Positions 25,879-33,265 of a stretch of 35,544 nucleotides of DNA are shown here, piece by piece. The notes beneath the pieces were generated by a model. It had not been told where the DNA came from. It worked only from the letters and a program-made list of their open reading frames with translations, and ran no database searches. The position numbers and the translations under genes were made by a program. Position 1 is the first letter of the stretch. The number at the start of each line of letters is the position of its first letter. This DNA is from an uncultured Treponema sp. (GTDB lineage: Bacteria; Spirochaetota; Spirochaetia; Treponematales; Treponemataceae), in assembly GCA_937885235.1 (NCBI GenBank), contig CAKZZK010000012.1, positions 1 to 35,544 on the forward strand. Reading direction: 5' to 3'.

Positions 25879-26651
25879 TATTTCTTTTCCTTTGTCCTTG
25901 TAGTTGACACTTTCTTTTCAACTGCTTTTTCGACAGCCTTTTTTGCAGAAGAAATGCGCCTTTTTATTGTCTTTGTTACGGGCTCCCCGCCCTCAGCAAC
26001 CTCGTCCACTGCTCCCAGTGAAACCTGCTCAGCGGGAATTCCCTCTGCGGCATTCTTCATCAGCTTTGTTATCTTTGGATTCAGATATGAGCTGAACAAA
26101 TTCGCCACTTCTTCCGCACTAAAATCATAGAAAGCGTTGCCGTTCTTTGAACCGATACGGAAACCAGACAATACGCTGTTATCTCCCTTCAGCTCAAGTC
26201 CCCTGGCTATCTGGGACTTCAAAGAGGTTTTCAAATTCGACTGGAGGGCTTTCAAATCCTTCTCAGAGAGCAACACCGTCAAATCTGCATCGTCGGACTT
26301 GTCAATCCATGCCTTCACTGCTTCGGGAATCAGCTTCTTCAGCAAATCCTTGTTATAGGCATCTTCTGTCTCAGCCAAGACGATGGCGGAAATTTCCTTG
26401 CTGATACTGTCACGAAAAGAGATTATTGAATTACGGCCAGCTTGTGTGATAGCGTCTTCGCTCGCCTTTTCCATACGGGCCGTTTCAACCTTCGCATTCT
26501 TAATGATGTTATCAGCTTTCTCTTCAGCCTCACTTATAATAGCGGCAGCTTTCTTTTCAGCCTCAACTATAATATTTTGGGCAGAAATTGATGCGCTCGC
26601 CACACCATCTTTCCTAATCTTATCGATTAGCTCTTGTAACTGGACGTCCAT
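25878..26651 (-). CDS. atpE: V-type ATP synthase subunit E (peripheral stalk)
   Basis: Subunit E (257 residues) is the peripheral stalk that holds the head against rotation. The N-terminal ~90 residues form a right-handed coiled-coil helix (IIVEAEKKAAAIISEAEEKADNIIKNAKVETARM). A globular C-terminal domain follows (SDDADLTVLLSEKDLKALQSNLK, SGFRIGSKNGNAFYDFSAEEVANLFSSYL), which is typical. The odd part is a ~45-residue charged tail rich in Lys (KRRISSAKKAVEKAVEKKVSTTRTKEKK), beyond the usual end at the SSYLNP region. AGAGGT lies just upstream of ATG 26651. It is the first gene of the operon, 40 bp after galM with no terminator between. Confidence 0.9.
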   Translation of the reverse strand: MDVQLQELIDKIRKDGVASASISAQNIIVEAEKKAAAIISEAEEKADNIIKNAKVETARMEKASEDAITQAGRNSIISFRDSISKEISAIVLAETEDAYNKDLLKKLIPEAVKAWIDKSDDADLTVLLSEKDLKALQSNLKTSLKSQIARGLELKGDNSVLSGFRIGSKNGNAFYDFSAEEVANLFSSYLNPKITKLMKNAAEGIPAEQVSLGAVDEVAEGGEPVTKTIKRRISSAKKAVEKAVEKKVSTTRTKEKK

Positions 26652-26691
26652 TGTGACCTCTCTTATTCATAAAATGATATACAAATTAAAT

Positions 26692-27741
26692 TCAAAATTT
26701 AAACGAATACTGCGTAAGCTGATGATATTTCTCATTAGGCCGCACTATTGCCGACGGGAAAGACTCCTTGTTCGGAGCGTCAGGATATGCTTCTGTCTCA
26801 AGGCAGAGGGCATCGTGATTGTGGTAAACAAAACCGTCCTTGCCCCGTATGCCCTCGATATAGTTCCCCGCATAAAACTGAATGCCGGGCTGCGTCGTCC
26901 GCACTTCCATCCGGCGTTTGCTTGCAGGATCTTCCACCACAGCGGCAAGCCGCAGCATGCCGTCATTCTTGTAGGAATCGATACAGAAGCAGTGGTCATA
27001 GCCAACGCCAACCTTATCCAGATCAGCGCCAATAAGTTTCGCGCTCCTGAAATCAAACGGAGTCTTTTCCACAGGAAGCAGAGTGCCGGTAGGAATAAGC
27101 TTGTCATCAACTTCAAGGTAGTTCGGACAATTCAGCGTCAGCAACTGGTCGGCGACCGAGCCTCCGTTATGCCCCTTCAAATTGAAATAAGCATGATTTG
27201 TGATGTTGATTGGAGTCGCTTTATCCGTAGTCGCCTCGTACTCAAGGGTCAAGTCATTCATCGAATTGAGCGTATAGGTGACAGAGACATCCACATTGCC
27301 GGGAAAGCCCTGCTCGCCGTCGGAACTTCTGCGTGAAAAACAGATGCCGTCGCCATAGGGCGTTTCAACAGCCTTTGCATCCCACACTTTTTTCTCCCAA
27401 CGTAAAAAACCGCCATGCAGGGTGTTCACGCCATTATCGTTTTTATCAAGTCCGTATTTCTGACCATCAATAGAAAATGAAGCACCGCCAATCCTGTTGG
27501 CAAAACGCCCGATAAGCGCACCAAAACACACCGTATCATTAATAAGGCCATCGCACGTCGAAAAACCCAAAGTCAGGTCTACTTTTTTCTGAACCTTGTC
27601 AGGCACAATAATGCTTGTTATTATACAACCATAGTCGGTAACGGAAACGCTCATTTTTCCGTTTGAAATTGTATAAAGGTGAACTTTTGTGCCGTCCGCC
27701 AAAAGTCCAAAACGGTTTTTCTTAATCTTCATTCCAGTCAT
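26692..27741 (-). CDS. galM: Galactose mutarotase (aldose 1-epimerase)
   Basis: GalM interconverts the alpha and beta anomers of galactose/glucose, feeding the Leloir pathway. The 349 residues show the beta-sandwich family signature with all key residues: His109 (NTLHGG), catalytic acid His183 (NHAYFNLKGH) and catalytic base Glu315 (CLETEAYPDAPN). Their spacing matches His96, His170 and Glu304 of Lactococcus GalM. The start is uncertain: ATG 27741 or ATG 27732. The promoter puts the transcript start within a few bases of 27744, so the first ATG would be essentially leaderless. No galK or galT is in the window. Confidence 0.93.
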   Translation of the reverse strand: MTGMKIKKNRFGLLADGTKVHLYTISNGKMSVSVTDYGCIITSIIVPDKVQKKVDLTLGFSTCDGLINDTVCFGALIGRFANRIGGASFSIDGQKYGLDKNDNGVNTLHGGFLRWEKKVWDAKAVETPYGDGICFSRRSSDGEQGFPGNVDVSVTYTLNSMNDLTLEYEATTDKATPINITNHAYFNLKGHNGGSVADQLLTLNCPNYLEVDDKLIPTGTLLPVEKTPFDFRSAKLIGADLDKVGVGYDHCFCIDSYKNDGMLRLAAVVEDPASKRRMEVRTTQPGIQFYAGNYIEGIRGKDGFVYHNHDALCLETEAYPDAPNKESFPSAIVRPNEKYHQLTQYSFKF

Positions 27742-27750
27742 ATAAGTACT

Positions 27751-27778
27751 ATTATACAGCCTTTTTTGGGAAATTCAA
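27751..27778 (-). promoter_or_regulatory. Sigma70-type promoter of galM
   Basis: On the minus strand, TTGAAT (27773-27778) and a perfect TATAAT (27751-27756) are separated by 16 bp. The expected start, near 27744, lies only about 3 nt before ATG 27741 and 12 nt before ATG 27732. The context GCTGTATAAT is the same as in the toxin-island promoter. Because no terminator follows galM, this promoter may also feed the V-ATPase operon. Confidence 0.7.
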
Positions 27779-27795
27779 GTGAAATTTACATATTA

Positions 27796-28311
27796 TTAAG
27801 AAAATTCAAGAGTAAATTTTACTTCCTGAGTGCTCAGCCCTACTTCCGCAGCGATGTCATCAACCGTCATTCCCAGAGCGGCAAGCTTCTGTATTTCCGC
27901 CCTGTAATCTTTCTCCTCTTTTGCCGGCTCCGCAGGCTGAGGAGGAGGTACGGGCACAGCGGGCTGACTGGGCTGCACGGGAGGGGCGGCTTCCTTCATC
28001 ACAGGCGTGGCTTTTTTTGCCTGCTCATATTTGTAGATTTCTGTCGGGCGGGCGGCGGTGTGCTGCGATTTTAAATACAATATCCGCTTGTCCGCCTCTG
28101 AAATCACCTGCTTTAGCTCTGCAATACGGTCATTGACCAGCGTGATATTCCGCTCCGCATTGCTGTTCAGGTCTATAAGCATTTTATTCAGCACTTTGCC
28201 TGCCTTCTCCACGGTTGCATCGGGGGAATATTTTTTCTTAAAACGGGCATACAGCACCAGCCACAAAAAGAGCGTGGTGCCAAGGCATAAAAGCGAAACA
28301 AAAACTTCCAT
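27796..28311 (-). CDS. Small membrane-anchored protein of the motility operon (DUF6115-like tail)
   Basis: A 171-residue protein with one N-terminal TM helix (FVSLLCLGTTLFLWLVLYARF), a coiled-coil segment (NAERNITLVNDRIAELKQVISEADKRILYLKS), a Pro/Ala-rich linker (about 105-135) and a C-terminal helix-turn-helix-like end (EIQKLAALGMTVDDIAAEVGLSTQEVKFTLEF). That tail resembles the C-terminus of DUF6115 proteins seen in flagellar operons. The function is unknown. It is the last gene of the motility operon, 15 bp after the preceding ORF. The HTH-like end probably mediates protein contact rather than DNA binding, since it sits on a membrane-anchored protein (inference). Confidence 0.7.
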   Translation of the reverse strand: MEVFVSLLCLGTTLFLWLVLYARFKKKYSPDATVEKAGKVLNKMLIDLNSNAERNITLVNDRIAELKQVISEADKRILYLKSQHTAARPTEIYKYEQAKKATPVMKEAAPPVQPSQPAVPVPPPQPAEPAKEEKDYRAEIQKLAALGMTVDDIAAEVGLSTQEVKFTLEFS

Positions 28312-28326
28312 AATTAGGTATCATCC

Positions 28327-28665
28327 TCACTGCATGATATCTATGTAATGCCCCAGACGCGGATCCGAAAATTCCTGCTGAAGGGGGACGGGCTCTTTCT
28401 CTTTCTTTGCCTTTTTCTTCTTGCCCCCTGAGGCAGCCCCCTGCCCCCCGCTTCCCTCTGTCAGATCATTCTTTATCGTGTTTGACTCAAGTTCATCCTG
28501 CGCCGCTTCCTGCACGATTTTCGATTTCTCCAAATTCGCCTCTGCCGCCAGCTCCCGCCCCTGCTGGTTTGCAACTTGAGCAAGCTGATTTTGAGAGGCA
28601 TTGAACTTTGCAACATTGTCCATCTGCGAATAGATAACAGACAAATCAACCGGCTGAATAGCCAT
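28327..28665 (-). CDS. Small conserved-looking protein downstream of fapA
   Basis: A 112-residue soluble protein, function unknown. It begins MAIQPVDLSVIYSQMDNVAKF, has a helical Gln/Glu-rich middle, a basic stretch GGKKKKAKKEKE and a final segment SDPRLGHYIDIMQ. The first and last segments look like conserved anchors separated by a low-complexity linker. I choose ATG 28665 rather than ATG 28680 because MAIQPVDL looks like a natural family start and a GGGGG run lies a few nt upstream. It overlaps the 3' end of fapA by 20 bp. Confidence 0.65.
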   Translation of the reverse strand: MAIQPVDLSVIYSQMDNVAKFNASQNQLAQVANQQGRELAAEANLEKSKIVQEAAQDELESNTIKNDLTEGSGGQGAASGGKKKKAKKEKEPVPLQQEFSDPRLGHYIDIMQ

Positions 28666-30622
28666 CAGGCGCCCCCACATCGCTCGTCACCTGGCTCTGG
28701 TCATACTTGCCGCGCCGCACGAAGCCATTTTCAAAATAGAAGGAAACAGACTTGCAGTCCGCCTTGATGTCGTCAAGCTCATCGCGCACATAGATCTTGG
28801 TACCTGCATAGACAGTACCGCTTGCATTCACACGGCCGACAACCTTAAGCTCATGCAGACGCTGCTGAATGGCATTGATTTCCGTCGTCATCTCATCGCT
28901 CTTTTCGACGATCTCTATCTTCTGCTCCTTGAATTTCATCAGGGCATCTTCTTTTTCCTTCGGAATTGACTTGCGGATTTCCTTCAAGTTCTCAAGAGAG
29001 CTTATATTAAGATCAATTTCATCGAGCTCGCGAGCCAGATTGGACTGCATCTCCTGCAACTCCATGAGCCGCTTCTTTGCCTTCGGGTCAATGCCCACCT
29101 CCAATATGGTCTCCGCACCACCAGCAGGGGAACCAATATTCTTGGCAGAGATTTCCTCCGTAGCAAAGAGGTGTCCGCCGATAATCATTGCGCGCTTGCC
29201 CTTGAGCAAAATCTTCTTCATAGCCGTCACGTCGGCATTCATGATATTGTCGTTGACCACGACATATTCACCCGCTTCAACCTTGGCGTTCTGGATAAAG
29301 CGTGCCCAGATAGACTTAGTGGTCTTGATTTCGCCCTCATCGCGTCCCATGACACCCTGAGAAATAACAATGTCGCCCTTCGCTTCAAGCTTGCAGTTGC
29401 CAACAGCTCCGTAGACTTCGATATTGCCGTCTGCCTTCACATCGTAACCGTCTTCCACATTGCCCTTGACGATGACAGTACCCATGAAGTTGATGTTTCC
29501 GGTCTTGATATTCACACCGGGAACCTCGTAGACCTCTTCAACCGTTATCTTGTTGCCGACAAGCATGACCTGGCCATTCTTTTCAGCGATAATCGTCAAG
29601 CCATCAGTGTCAAACTTAACGTTGGCGCCCAGCTGGACCTGTATATCCTTGCCGTTCTTTGCTTCGAGGTACTGCCCCATGATGGTCTTGCCGCCCTTGC
29701 CGCGCTCAGCAAGATGCTTCTGTGCCAGACGCTGACCAGCGACAACGTTTTGGATGAGGTTAAGTTCCTTGAAGTTCACCTGCCCCGTATCCGTCTCCTT
29801 AAGGCGCAGCTTGGAACTGTCAGTTTCAAAGTCATAAGAGACATACGCATCCCGTCCGTCTATAGGCTTGACGGCGGCAGCCACCTCAAACGGAGCATTG
29901 TAAACGGGATTGTCCACAAACTCAATAATTTTGTCCTCTTCAATGCCCACAGTCACCCGCTGTGTCTTCAAAGCCTGCCGTATCATACCGGCAGAGATTT
30001 CAGCACCGCTCATATCAGGCGGAGAAACGGTAATCGTCGCCTGCATCTCATCCTTGCTTATATCAACAGCGAGGAGCGCGTCAGCGGCAGGCACATGCTT
30101 GTACCTTCCGACAATAATATAATCGTTGTCCGTTCCCTCTTTGCACAGCTTTTTGATGAGGTTTTCGTCAACCTCAAGGGTATCGCTCCGCTTGGCGGCG
30201 GACAGCACTTCACCCTGCGAAATAGGAGCGCCCTTGCCAATTGGCAGCACGACTTTGAGGCTGATATTGTCGACAAAGTGACGTATATAGAAGACGCCAT
30301 CCGCATCCACAATCTTCGGAGCCTGGGCTTCCTGCTCCTGAGCAGCAAGAATTTCCTTCTGCCTCTTTTCCAGCTTTTCCTGTACTATAGAAGGATTTTC
30401 GTAGACACGGAGCTTCCAGGGCTTTTTTGCCAGACCGATGACGCCCGCAAAGCCCCTCTCCTCTACTTCATACTGGAGATTCGAAATTTTTGTTTCCAGC
30501 TGGACAGCCGCATCCTCAAGGCACTCTTCCACCGTATCCGCACGGACAACGACGCTGTGGATTTCTTTGTCAACGACAAGCTTTTTCTCCAAGTCGGCGC
30601 GCATTTTCTCCAGATTGACCAT
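28646..30622 (-). CDS. fapA: FapA family protein (DUF342, flagellar assembly protein A)
   Basis: A 658-residue cytoplasmic protein. FapA in Vibrio helps place the flagellar machinery; the exact role in spirochaetes is unknown. The first ~70 residues are a Jag_N-like domain (VEECLEDAAVQLETKISNLQYEVEERGFAGVIGLAKKPWKLRV). The centre is DUF342, with a parallel beta-helix of short strand repeats (GTVIVKGNVEDGYDVKADGNIEVYGAV, KLEAKGDIVISQGVMG, AKVEAGEYVVVNDNI). Then comes a long coiled coil (KAKKRLMELQEMQSNLARELDEIDLNISSLENL...) and a final strand segment. It lies 23 bp downstream of the sigma factor gene, consistent with co-expression in the motility operon. Confidence 0.87.
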   Translation of the reverse strand: MVNLEKMRADLEKKLVVDKEIHSVVVRADTVEECLEDAAVQLETKISNLQYEVEERGFAGVIGLAKKPWKLRVYENPSIVQEKLEKRQKEILAAQEQEAQAPKIVDADGVFYIRHFVDNISLKVVLPIGKGAPISQGEVLSAAKRSDTLEVDENLIKKLCKEGTDNDYIIVGRYKHVPAADALLAVDISKDEMQATITVSPPDMSGAEISAGMIRQALKTQRVTVGIEEDKIIEFVDNPVYNAPFEVAAAVKPIDGRDAYVSYDFETDSSKLRLKETDTGQVNFKELNLIQNVVAGQRLAQKHLAERGKGGKTIMGQYLEAKNGKDIQVQLGANVKFDTDGLTIIAEKNGQVMLVGNKITVEEVYEVPGVNIKTGNINFMGTVIVKGNVEDGYDVKADGNIEVYGAVGNCKLEAKGDIVISQGVMGRDEGEIKTTKSIWARFIQNAKVEAGEYVVVNDNIMNADVTAMKKILLKGKRAMIIGGHLFATEEISAKNIGSPAGGAETILEVGIDPKAKKRLMELQEMQSNLARELDEIDLNISSLENLKEIRKSIPKEKEDALMKFKEQKIEIVEKSDEMTTEINAIQQRLHELKVVGRVNASGTVYAGTKIYVRDELDDIKADCKSVSFYFENGFVRRGKYDQSQVTSDVGAPDGYSAG

Positions 30623-30645
30623 GAAATTCTATCTCCTCAAAAAAA

Positions 30646-31440
30646 TTAGAATATGCCCTTACGCAGGCTCGTCAGCTTTGCCCTCAGGCGCAGATTTGCC
30701 TTTGAATGGAGCTGGCTTATGCGGCTTTCGCTCACCTTGAGCACCTGCCCTATTTCCTTGAAGGTCAGATCCTCATGGTAATACAGCACAATCACCTGCT
30801 TTTCATTCTCCGGCAGCTCGCTTATTGCCTGAATGATAACTTTGCGGATTTCCTCGCGTTCCACGATGACGTCGGGGTTCAGCGTGTTGGGAGCCTCAAT
30901 ATTGTCGCCAATGGACATATGCTCGCTGTCATCGCCGGAATACCACACGTCGTTGAGGGACAAGATGCTCGTCCCGCTCACCTTCATGATGGTGTTCTCG
31001 TACTCGCTTTCCGTCATACCCATAGCCTTGGCAATCTCGCCGTCAGAAGCAGTCCTGCCGAGCCTTGCTTCCAGCTCAACGATGGTATCCTCTATTTCAC
31101 GGGACTTCTGGCGCACGGAGCGAGGTACCCAGTCCAACTCGCGCAGCTCATCAAAAATGGCTCCGCGTATGCGGGTGACAGCATAGGTTTTGAACTTTAT
31201 ATTCCTGTCAGGGTCATATTTGTTGATGGCATCCAAAAGGCCAAACTGCCCAAAGCCTACCAGATCATCAAATTCAACACTCTCCGGCATTCCCGAAGAC
31301 ACCTTGCCCGCAACATATTTTACGAGAGGCATATATTGCCGGATAAATTTATCACGGATTGCAGACGATTTTGTCTTCTTAAATTCGTGCCAAAGTTCAT
31401 CTTCAGTTTTTTCTTTCTCATCTAAAAGCGAATTCGCCAT
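30646..31440 (-). CDS. FliA/WhiG-family RNA polymerase sigma factor
   Basis: A 264-residue sigma factor of the sigma28 group, which directs late flagellar and chemotaxis promoters. Region 2 (about 28-95): IRQYMPLVKYVAGKV, VEFDDLVGFGQFGLLDAINKYDPDRNIKFKTYAVTRIRGAIFDELR. Region 3: RKVSREIE-type helices near RQKSREIEDTIVELEARLGRTASDGEIAKAMGM. Region 4: LPENEKQVIVLYYHEDLTFKEIGQVLKVSESRISQLHSKA, with the -35-binding HTH. LDWVPRSVR is typical of WhiG/FliA. Its place between flhG and fapA is the classical location in spirochaete motility operons. No anti-sigma FlgM gene is visible here. Confidence 0.93.
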   Translation of the reverse strand: MANSLLDEKEKTEDELWHEFKKTKSSAIRDKFIRQYMPLVKYVAGKVSSGMPESVEFDDLVGFGQFGLLDAINKYDPDRNIKFKTYAVTRIRGAIFDELRELDWVPRSVRQKSREIEDTIVELEARLGRTASDGEIAKAMGMTESEYENTIMKVSGTSILSLNDVWYSGDDSEHMSIGDNIEAPNTLNPDVIVEREEIRKVIIQAISELPENEKQVIVLYYHEDLTFKEIGQVLKVSESRISQLHSKANLRLRAKLTSLRKGIF

Positions 31441-31465
31441 GCTCCCACACCCTTATATAAATCTA

Positions 31466-32311
31466 TCACTCGTCCCTTTTCAAGATAGTCCGAATTGCCT
31501 TTGCCAATGTCTCTGTATCGTGGTCTTTCGCCTTATTGCCGTCAGCAGTGGAAATCCTGCCTCCGGAAGAGTGTCCACGACCATCTTCCGCAAATTCGCT
31601 ATCTTCTATAACATCGTCGTCGTCAGACTCCCCGATATCTTCATCGCCAAAGCTGTCCAGATCAGGCAAGGCATCTATCTCCCGCTTTTCTGCCTCCCGT
31701 TCAGCGCGACGGGCAGAAGCTTTCGCATCTTTTTTGCCCGCATCCTGCCCGCTGCTTTTTCCTTCTTTGGGAAGGGGGCTTCCCAAAGTTATAGGCTGAA
31801 AGGCAGGCGCTGCCTCCGCTGCCGCAGGAGCGGCGGGTTTTTCATTTGTCACAGGCGTGGCAGGAGCTATTGCCTGTGCGGCAGGCGCTGCTGTCTGTGC
31901 AGCGGGCTTTTCTGCTTTTGCAGCAGCGGCTTCCGCTTCCACCTCAGCCATCACATTCCTCCTGACAGACTGCCTGTCCGCCTCGGGAAGCTTAAAGACA
32001 TTGTTGTTCACCGCAAAGCGCAGGTTATCTCCGTCATCCGTCAAATCGGCATCGCCGACCGTCAGATCCACATGGGTTCCGGTCGCAGCCTCCGGCTTGC
32101 CTGCTTCAGGAATTGCGTCCACTGCGGAACCGTCATCCAAAAACCGCCCATACACAATATCTATGAGCAAGGCAAGGGCGGCAAATATCAAGCCGAATAT
32201 CAGCCCCCGTAAAAGCGAAGGGACAAATCTCCCCGTCACCAGCAGGCTTATCAAAAAAGACAGAATAAAGCCACAGACTGCCGGGACGATTATATTTTTT
32301 ATTTTAGGCAT
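31466..32311 (-). CDS. Membrane protein with acidic Ala/Pro-rich tail, motility operon
   Basis: A 281-residue protein of unknown function. Two N-terminal TM helices (IIVPAVCGFILSFLISLLV and LRGLIFGLIFAALALLIDIVYG) form a hairpin anchor. A cytoplasmic part follows: a short conserved-looking segment (GTHVDLTVGDADLTDDGDNLRFAVNNNVFKLPEADRQSVRRNVMAEVE), then a long Ala/Pro linker (~135-185), a charged Lys/Glu stretch, and an acidic tail (IGESDDDDVIEDSEFAEDG) ending in a helix DTETLAKAIRTILKRDE. Two TM helices plus a disordered tail suggest a scaffold at the membrane. It sits between flhG and the sigma factor, 25 bp from the latter, so a link to motility is likely but unproven. Confidence 0.7.
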   Translation of the reverse strand: MPKIKNIIVPAVCGFILSFLISLLVTGRFVPSLLRGLIFGLIFAALALLIDIVYGRFLDDGSAVDAIPEAGKPEAATGTHVDLTVGDADLTDDGDNLRFAVNNNVFKLPEADRQSVRRNVMAEVEAEAAAAKAEKPAAQTAAPAAQAIAPATPVTNEKPAAPAAAEAAPAFQPITLGSPLPKEGKSSGQDAGKKDAKASARRAEREAEKREIDALPDLDSFGDEDIGESDDDDVIEDSEFAEDGRGHSSGGRISTADGNKAKDHDTETLAKAIRTILKRDE

Positions 32312-32395
32312 TTCTTGCCCCCTCCATTTTTATAGCAATGTATGTCCTTCTATGGTAAGGCAAAAACCCCTCTAGGTCAAGTTCAAGTGTCATTT

Positions 32396-33259
32396 TCAGT
32401 GCTTTTTTCTCCCACCGACAAATTTTTGCAGGAAATTTGAGACACCTGAATCAGCAGACATATCGGTTTTCTCAATCCGTCCGACAATGTGCTTCAAGCA
32501 GACCGCAGGCTTGGACGTGGGATTGACCACCATGAAAGGCTTCTGCCTGATGACGGAGGATTGAACCACGGGGTCATCATAGATGAAACCGATGTAGTCA
32601 ACCTTATAGTTCAGAAACTGGCCGACGATGTTGACAATGCGGTCAGAGATGCGCTTGCCCTCATCAGCCGAATGCACACGGTTTACGAGCAATTTCAGGT
32701 TCAGCTCCTGATTTACCAGCTCCGTGGTTATAATCTTGATGATGCCGTAAGCATCCGTGATGGCGGTAGGCTCAGGGGTGGTGACAATATACACCTCGTC
32801 CGCAGCCGCTATAAACTGCAGAACGTTATTGGCAATGCCCGCTCCTGTGTCGATGATAATGATATCCGCATTGGAAAGCGAAGAGAATTCCCTCGCAAAG
32901 CCGTCCAGCTCTTCAACGGGGAGGTTTGCAAGTTTGGAAAAACCATTGGCTCCCGCGATGAACTTGATGCCGAATTCCGTTTCCAGAATAATCTCGCTCA
33001 TCTTCTTCTGATGGTTTACAACGTGCATCAGATTATACTGGGGAACAATGTTCAAGAGCACATTGCAGTTTGCCATGCCCATATCGCCGTCGATGAGGAT
33101 GACCCGTTTGCCCAGTCCGGCATAGGCAATCGCCATGTTGACGGCTATGTTGGACTTGCCGACACCGCCTTTGCCGCTCGTGATGGCAATGATCCTCGTT
33201 TTTTGCTCAGCCTTTTCCTTGCCCATAAAGGCACGCAGTTCGCTTAACTGTTCTTCCAT
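32396..33259 (-). CDS. flhG: MinD-like ATPase FlhG (FleN/YlxH), flagellar number regulator
   Basis: A ParA/MinD-type ATPase (287 residues) that limits flagellar number, acting on FlhF. It has the deviant Walker A KGGVGKS (30-36), switch I-like region VILIDGDMGMANCNVLL, and the Walker B segment DIIIIDTGAGIANNV. An N-terminal helix (EEQLSELRAF) resembles the DQAxxLR helix of FlhG that stimulates FlhF GTPase (established for Bacillus). No obvious C-terminal amphipathic membrane-targeting helix is seen, although the last residues are basic (KFVGGRKKH). It starts 6 bp after the flhF stop; GAGGA precedes ATG 33259. Confidence 0.93.
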   Translation of the reverse strand: MEEQLSELRAFMGKEKAEQKTRIIAITSGKGGVGKSNIAVNMAIAYAGLGKRVILIDGDMGMANCNVLLNIVPQYNLMHVVNHQKKMSEIILETEFGIKFIAGANGFSKLANLPVEELDGFAREFSSLSNADIIIIDTGAGIANNVLQFIAAADEVYIVTTPEPTAITDAYGIIKIITTELVNQELNLKLLVNRVHSADEGKRISDRIVNIVGQFLNYKVDYIGFIYDDPVVQSSVIRQKPFMVVNPTSKPAVCLKHIVGRIEKTDMSADSGVSNFLQKFVGGRKKH

Positions 33260-33265
33260 AGTATA

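Noticed and set aside
26652..26700. Separate promoter for the V-ATPase operon
   Set aside because: TTGAAT is present upstream of atpE, but the matching -10 is weak; read-through from the galM promoter is equally likely.
26383..27336. 317-codon open frame on the plus strand across atpE and galM
   Set aside because: It spans two well-supported genes on the other strand and has no family resemblance.
29171..30649. 492-codon open frame on the plus strand
   Set aside because: It lies wholly antisense to fapA and mirrors its codon bias; the translation has no recognisable domain and no ribosome-binding site.
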